NCBI GenBank assembly: GCA_001314545.1
Contig: LIHN01000021.1
Span: forward strand, 1-64,000
Direction of reading: 5' to 3'
Length of the DNA stretch: 64,000 bases
From: Bacteroidetes bacterium HLUCCA01
GTDB taxonomy: Bacteria; Bacteroidota; Rhodothermia; Balneolales; HLUCCA01
Position 1 is the stretch's first letter. Each line of letters starts with the position of its first letter. Positions 59,737 through 64,000 of this stretch are shown one piece after another. A program made the position numbers and the translations under genes. Under the pieces are notes generated by a model. The model was not told where the DNA came from. It ran no database searches and saw nothing but the letters and a program-made list of their open reading frames with translations.

Positions 59737-61434
59737 ATGAAAAAGTTCCATGCATGCCTGCTGCTGTCTTTGCTGCTGTTCTCCGCCCCTGTACAAGGCC
59801 AGGTCGGGTTCCCAAAAATCTACGCTAATGCCGCCGTGGTCAGTGCCACGCAGGAGGCTTCCGATGCCGGCATCGAGATCATCCGACAGGGCGGAAATGC
59901 GGTGGATGCGGCCGTGGCCGTTAAATTTGCCCTGGCTGTGACCTTCCCGGCGGCCGGCAATCTGGGCGGAGGCGGATTTCTGGTGCTTCGCAGTGCCGAT
60001 GGGAGTGTACACACCCTGGATTTCCGGGAAATGGCGCCCTTGGCGGCCCACCGCGATATGTATCTGGATGAAAACGGGGATGTGATTGACGGGCTCAGCA
60101 CCTTCGGGCATCTGGCGTCGGGGGTTCCCGGCACGGTGGACGGCATGATTACTGCGCTGGACCGCTTCGGCACCTTGCCGCTGGAGGTGGTCATGGAGCC
60201 GGCAATCCGGCTGGCGCGGGATGGATTCCGGCTGAGCTGGCGTGAGGCGGCAGCGCTGAATCGCGGTCGCGACCGATTTGCACAGTTTGAAGGTTCGAGG
60301 CAGTATTTCACCAAAGCTGACGGCAGCGATTTCACCGAGGGCGAGCTTTTTGTTCAGGCCGACCTCGCCCGGACCCTCCAGCGCATTGCCGATGAAGGTC
60401 GGGACGGGTTTTATGCCGGCGAAACGGCCGACCTCATGGTGCGGGAAATGCAGGAGAATGGCGGCATTTTCACCCACGAAGACCTGGCCAATTATCGCAG
60501 TGTGTGGCGGGAGCCGCTGCAGGTTCAATACCGCGACTACACCGTGCATCTGATGGGTCCGCCGAGCAGCGGGGGCATCGCCATCGGGCAGATGCTGCAA
60601 AAACTGGAGCCCTACAACCTGGAGCGAATGGGGTATAACTCGCCCGAAACCGTTCATCTGATTACCGAGGTGAGTCGGCGGGTGTATGCCGACCGCGCCG
60701 AGTTCCTGGGCGATCCCGATTTCTACGATGTCCCGCGGGCGGAGCTGCTCACACCGGCGTACAATCGCGACCGGATGCGGTCGTTTGATCCCTCCCGGGC
60801 CACGCCCAGCGCCGAGGTGAGCCATGGCAATCCCGTTGCTGCCAGCGAGTCCTGGAATACGACGCACTTTTCGGTGGTCGATAACGACGGGAATGCGGTC
60901 TCGCTGACCACTACGCTGAACAGCGGATACGGCTCGTTTGTGAGCATCACAGGTGGCGGGTTTCTGATGAACAACGAAATGGACGACTTCTCCATCAAGC
61001 CGGGAGTACCGAACCAGTTCGGGCTGCTTGGGGGCGAGGCCAATGCCGTGGAACCCGGCAAGCGCATGCTCAGCAGTATGACGCCCACCATCGTCACGCG
61101 CGACGGTCGGCTGGAGATGGTGCTGGGAACGCCGGGAGGGTCCACCATCATGACCACCGTATTGCAGGTCTTTTTGAACATCGCCGAATTTGGCATGAAT
61201 GTGCAGCAGGCCGTTGCGGCACCGCGCTTTCACCACCAGTGGATGCCGGATCGACTGTACTTTGAGCCCTACACCTTCAACAAAGCCACCCGCGACCGGC
61301 TGGAGTGGTATGGCCACGAGCTGAGTCCGCGCCGTTTTTACACCGGCCAGGCCAACTGCATTGTGGTTGACGAGGGGGGGCGGATCCAGACCGGCGCCGA
61401 TCCCCGCGGCATGAACCACGCAGCCGGGTTTTGA
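59737..61434 (+). CDS. ggt: gamma-glutamyltransferase
   Basis: A 565-aa periplasmic Ntn-hydrolase that cleaves gamma-glutamyl bonds such as in glutathione. Signal peptide (ACLLLSLLLFSAPVQGQ), substrate-binding IIRQGGNAVDAAVAV and NLGGGGFLVL, then the self-cleavage site NTTHFSVVDNDGNAVSLTTT with catalytic Thr375 and the LNSGYGSF segment. The lid and C-terminal TPGGSTIMTTVLQV are present. I chose ATG 59737 for the signal peptide; upstream ATGs add unrelated sequence. A hairpin follows the stop at 61440-61463. Confidence 0.94.
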   Translation: MKKFHACLLLSLLLFSAPVQGQVGFPKIYANAAVVSATQEASDAGIEIIRQGGNAVDAAVAVKFALAVTFPAAGNLGGGGFLVLRSADGSVHTLDFREMAPLAAHRDMYLDENGDVIDGLSTFGHLASGVPGTVDGMITALDRFGTLPLEVVMEPAIRLARDGFRLSWREAAALNRGRDRFAQFEGSRQYFTKADGSDFTEGELFVQADLARTLQRIADEGRDGFYAGETADLMVREMQENGGIFTHEDLANYRSVWREPLQVQYRDYTVHLMGPPSSGGIAIGQMLQKLEPYNLERMGYNSPETVHLITEVSRRVYADRAEFLGDPDFYDVPRAELLTPAYNRDRMRSFDPSRATPSAEVSHGNPVAASESWNTTHFSVVDNDGNAVSLTTTLNSGYGSFVSITGGGFLMNNEMDDFSIKPGVPNQFGLLGGEANAVEPGKRMLSSMTPTIVTRDGRLEMVLGTPGGSTIMTTVLQVFLNIAEFGMNVQQAVAAPRFHHQWMPDRLYFEPYTFNKATRDRLEWYGHELSPRRFYTGQANCIVVDEGGRIQTGADPRGMNHAAGF

Positions 61435-61439
61435 TCGTG

Positions 61440-61463
61440 CCGCGAGCCTGAACCAGGCTGCGG
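61440..61463 (+). terminator. hairpin after ggt
   Basis: CCGC and AGCCTG pair with CAGGCT and GCGG around AAC. Stable, but without a clear T run, so termination may be partial. Confidence 0.5.
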
Positions 61464-61592
61464 GCTTTGGACGGTCTTATGGGGTTGAGGCTTTTTATGG
61501 GCTTTGATAGCACTTGACCTTGAACTAAATACGGGTTTTCAAGGCACACCGCGAGATTGGAACGTGTATGAGTCGACCTTTCAGGCAAATTA

Positions 61593-61634
61593 ATGCCAAA
61601 AATTCAGTCATACATTAAAACATCCAATTTTTAA
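61593..61634 (+). other. 13-codon leader ORF echoing the Fic N terminus
   Basis: ATG to TAA encodes MPKIQSYIKTSNF, close to the Fic start MPEIQTY. It overlaps the palindrome at 61609-61640. It may be a duplicated gene start or a leader peptide; expression is unproven. Confidence 0.35.
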
Positions 61635-61640
61635 TGTATG
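61609..61640. promoter_or_regulatory. perfect 12-bp inverted repeat before the Fic gene
   Basis: CATACATTAAAA, eight bases, then TTTTAATGTATG. Two further ACATTA copies lie at 61669-61674 and 61683-61688. The AT-rich palindrome 65 bases before the start codon fits an operator; the winged-helix C terminus of Fic makes autorepression a reasonable guess. Confidence 0.55.
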
Positions 61641-61704
61641 TATAGCAGGAATACCTTATTTTGATGTTACATTAGTGAACAAACATTAAATTTAGGGTAT
61701 TTTA

Positions 61705-62841
61705 ATGCCAGAAATACAGACGTATCCCGTCAATCCTGATCGCAATCAACCCTGGAATGGGCTCCCCCTTCTGCCGATTGCACCTTCTCTGTATCGGGAC
61801 GTCGATATTTATGAACAACTTGGGAAAGCCAAGGAAGCACTGGCTATGCTCGCCGGTCGCAGCATTGCTATTCCGAATCCCGGCATGCTCATCAATTCCA
61901 TATCCCTGCAGGAAGCAAAAGTCTCGAGTGCCATCGAGAATGTATTCACCACAGATGATGAGCTTTACAGAGCCATCAGCGATTCAAAAATAGATAGCGA
62001 AGCACCCGGTCCGGCAAAGGAAGTCTTACGGTACCGCGAAGCCCTTTGGACCGGATATCACTACCTGAAAGAAAAAGGCCGGTTCGACCGGGAATACTTT
62101 ATCAAACTGTATCAAATCATACAGGATAGCAGCGATGGAATTCGTCCGCCGTTTGCCAGGACGTTCATACGAATGGGTGGCACCGGACCCAATGCCGGCA
62201 AGCCCGCCTACACTCCACCCCGTGGAAAAGGTATTGTGGAAGCGAAACTGGATAACCTCATTCAGTTTCTGAATGACGAGCAATCGCAGCCCGATGATAT
62301 ACTGTTAAAAATGTGTATCGCACATTATCAGTTTGAAGTAATTCACCCGTTCAGAGATGGAAACGGCAGGGCAGGACGAATCATGAACCTGCACATCATC
62401 ACCCGAAATCAATTGCTGGATTTACCCATTCTGTATCTGAGTCGGTACATACTGGAACACAAGCATGACTACTACGAAAATTTGGCGGGGGTGTCCCGTT
62501 ACGGCAACTGGAAAAGCTGGTTCATCTACATGCTGAAAGCCGTGGAATGGACCTCGAAACTAACCCTCCGCAAAGTGAATGATATCATAGACAGCAAAGA
62601 TGAAATTTTGCAGGTATTGCGAGAACAGACCGATGTGCGTCGACCCGAGGACCTCTGTGAGGCCATTTTTACCCAGCCCTATATCAAAGTTAACCATCTC
62701 ACCAACCGCGGTCTTTACGCCGAAAATACGGCTCGTAATTACCTCAATCAATTATCCGAACTTCAGGTCTTGCAGAAAAAGGAAATTCGTGGCAGGCACT
62801 ATTACATAAACCCCGCATTGGTGGAGATACTGGCATATTAG
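61705..62841 (+). CDS. Fic-family AMP-transferase-like protein (class II, autoinhibited)
   Basis: A 378-aa protein with a Fic_N domain and the Fic core. The active site is HPFRDGNGRAGR at 214-225, fully matching HxFx(D/E)GNGRxxR. The inhibitory helix motif SSAIEN at 74-79 ([S/T]xxxE[G/N]) lies N-terminal, which makes it a class II Fic whose Glu blocks ATP gamma-phosphate binding. The C-terminal 80 residues form a winged helix (VNHLTNRGLYAENTARNYLN). It modifies target proteins with AMP when de-inhibited. No separate antitoxin gene is adjacent. The base composition is more AT-rich than its neighbours, so it may be acquired. Confidence 0.92.
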   Translation: MPEIQTYPVNPDRNQPWNGLPLLPIAPSLYRDVDIYEQLGKAKEALAMLAGRSIAIPNPGMLINSISLQEAKVSSAIENVFTTDDELYRAISDSKIDSEAPGPAKEVLRYREALWTGYHYLKEKGRFDREYFIKLYQIIQDSSDGIRPPFARTFIRMGGTGPNAGKPAYTPPRGKGIVEAKLDNLIQFLNDEQSQPDDILLKMCIAHYQFEVIHPFRDGNGRAGRIMNLHIITRNQLLDLPILYLSRYILEHKHDYYENLAGVSRYGNWKSWFIYMLKAVEWTSKLTLRKVNDIIDSKDEILQVLREQTDVRRPEDLCEAIFTQPYIKVNHLTNRGLYAENTARNYLNQLSELQVLQKKEIRGRHYYINPALVEILAY

Positions 62842-62950
62842 ATTAAGCACCCTCACCTTTAACAGATTCTTTGTACTTTCAGCAGTCAGGGAAAACCGGG
62901 GCTGAGGCATTTATGCCCGGCATCACATCTACAGCATATCCAGGTAAACC

Positions 62951-63982
62951 GTGAACATCATCGTCATAAAATTTGGGACGGCCTCCATCACGCAGGCTTC
63001 CGGAGAGCCCGATGAGGGCGTCATCGCCGAAATTGCCCGGCAAACGGCCGCGTTACATCGCAGTCATCGTATTATCATTGTTTCGTCCGGGGCAGTGGGA
63101 GCCGGCAAAAGCTCCATCAAACGCTACAACGGCAGCCTCCATCAGCGCAAGGCGGCGGCGGCCGTGGGCAATCCCATCCTGGTTGGCCTGTACGCCCGGC
63201 ACTTTGCCCCGCACGGCATCAGTATTGCCCAGAGTCTGTGCGAACGCTCCCATTTTGCCGACCGCACCAAGTTTCTCCAGCTCAAAGACACCTTCGAGAC
63301 CCTGTGGAAAAGCGGCATCATCCCCATCGTCAATGAAAATGACGTCATCAGCGACCGGGAGCTGAAATTCTCTGACAACGACGAGCTGGCTACCCTGCTG
63401 GCCGCGGGATTCGGGGCCAAAGCCCTGCTGCTGTGTACCTCCCCCGGCGGACTCCTCAACCAGCAGGGGCAGATTGTGCCACGCGTTGAGCAGGTCAACG
63501 ACGCCTTCGCGCTGGTCCGCCGCGAAACGTCCGACCTCGGCCTGGGGGGCATGACCTCCAAACTCACCTTCGCCAAACTGGCCGTCACCATGGGCATCGA
63601 AGTGTGCATTTTCGGCATGCAGCACCCCGACGGACTCCTCCGCGCCGTTGACGGCACTTCCGGGACCGTTTTCACCGCCCGCGATGTGTCTGTATCTGCC
63701 CGAAACCGATGGCTGGCCAGCGGCGGACTCTCCTCGGGTCGGATTACCGTGGATGACGGTGCCGAAAAAGCGCTGCGCAGCAGAAAAAGTCTGCTTGCAG
63801 TTGGAGTTACCGGTTTTTCGGGCGATTTTGCCGCTGGTGAAATAGTGGAACTGGCCCTCGGGCCCGACCCCTCACCGGTGCTGGGCGTAGCCCGGACCCG
63901 ACTCTCCTCGGCCGAACTTGCCCAAAACGGAGCCGCGAAGAACCTGGAAGTGGCCCACGCCAACGACATTGTTTTATTGTAA
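62951..63982 (+). CDS. proB: glutamate 5-kinase (ProB)
   Basis: A 343-aa amino-acid kinase that starts proline synthesis by phosphorylating glutamate. VIKFGTASI and IIIVSSGAVGAG open the kinase domain; PIVNENDVIS and KFSDNDELATLLA hold the glutamate/ATP site, and LGLGGMTSKL the phosphate-binding turn. A C-terminal PUA domain follows (from about 265: GRITVDDGAEKALRS). GTG at 62951 is the start. The usual partner proA would be next, off the right edge. Confidence 0.93.
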   Translation: MNIIVIKFGTASITQASGEPDEGVIAEIARQTAALHRSHRIIIVSSGAVGAGKSSIKRYNGSLHQRKAAAAVGNPILVGLYARHFAPHGISIAQSLCERSHFADRTKFLQLKDTFETLWKSGIIPIVNENDVISDRELKFSDNDELATLLAAGFGAKALLLCTSPGGLLNQQGQIVPRVEQVNDAFALVRRETSDLGLGGMTSKLTFAKLAVTMGIEVCIFGMQHPDGLLRAVDGTSGTVFTARDVSVSARNRWLASGGLSSGRITVDDGAEKALRSRKSLLAVGVTGFSGDFAAGEIVELALGPDPSPVLGVARTRLSSAELAQNGAAKNLEVAHANDIVLL

Positions 63983-64000
63983 GTTTGGCGCTGCAGCCTG

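Noticed and set aside
59677-61419. Long minus-strand open frame opposite ggt (580 codons)
   Set aside because: Antisense of a clear gamma-glutamyltransferase gene; no protein-like motifs.

Overview
The window looks like a chromosomal segment from the Bacteroidota/Balneolota-Rhodothermota branch. Three lines of evidence support this. First, three secreted proteins or relics end in type IX secretion (T9SS) sorting domains (a relic near 2.4 kb, a CotH-like protein at 53 kb and a metalloprotease at 57-59 kb). Second, promoter elements of the TAnnTTTG type precede tRNA-Leu and feoA. Third, most genes lack clear Shine-Dalgarno sequences. The many peptidases and an arginine deiminase suggest a protein- and amino-acid-using heterotroph. 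I cannot name the species from sequence alone.

Layout. 0-3 kb: the 5' part of a secreted beta-helix protein that runs off the left edge, then a scar next to tRNA-Arg made of a truncated integrase joined to an orphan T9SS C-terminal domain. 3-6.5 kb: metal uptake (ZIP transporter, feoA-feoB). 6.5-16.3 kb: the recC-recB-recD operon. 16.5-18.7 kb: hemN divergent from a c-type cytochrome lipoprotein. 18.9-22 kb: a cluster of two small membrane/coiled-coil proteins, a DivIVA-domain protein, purine nucleoside phosphorylase and an acidic unknown protein. 22-31 kb: conserved housekeeping genes (YggS, Nif3-like, CT398-like coiled coil, M20 peptidase, RNase P RNA, smpB, a site-2-type protease, arginine deiminase, SirB1-like). 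31-35 kb: a membrane-fusion protein with two MacB/FtsX-type permeases but no ATPase. 35-41 kb: prolyl oligopeptidase, methyltransferase, YgjP-like metallopeptidase, hydrolase and pseudouridine synthase.

41.35-48.37 kb is the most interesting part: a compact ~7.0-kb integrated element in tRNA-Leu(GAG), bounded by perfect 21-bp direct repeats (attL/attR). All its recognisable genes lie on the minus strand: tyrosine integrase, an unknown 202-aa protein, a small HTH protein, a P4-type SF3 helicase/primase, a zinc-finger primase-like protein and five small unknown proteins. It carries no capsid, terminase large subunit, conjugation or known defence gene. Its architecture fits a P4-like phage satellite or minimal integrative replicon. 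Two non-coding signals are striking: a 48-bp imperfect inverted repeat (41/48 identical) with TGTCA/TGACA half-sites flanking the replication genes, reminiscent of the paired ori/crr sites of P4; and paired TTACCAAT direct repeats with identical 12-bp spacing near both ends, probably integrase arm sites. Similar CTACCAAT repeats sit beside the integrase relic at tRNA-Arg.

48.6-64 kb: a membrane LytTR regulator divergent from a multi-PAS histidine kinase, an isoaspartyl peptidase/asparaginase, a T9SS CotH-domain protein, an M20 tripeptidase-like enzyme, a T9SS reprolysin-like metalloprotease, gamma-glutamyltransferase, a Fic protein behind an unusual AT-rich palindromic leader, and glutamate 5-kinase (proB). 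A recurrent oddity is low-complexity, probably disordered insertions in otherwise conserved proteins (all three RecBCD subunits, the YgjP-like protein and the LytTR regulator).
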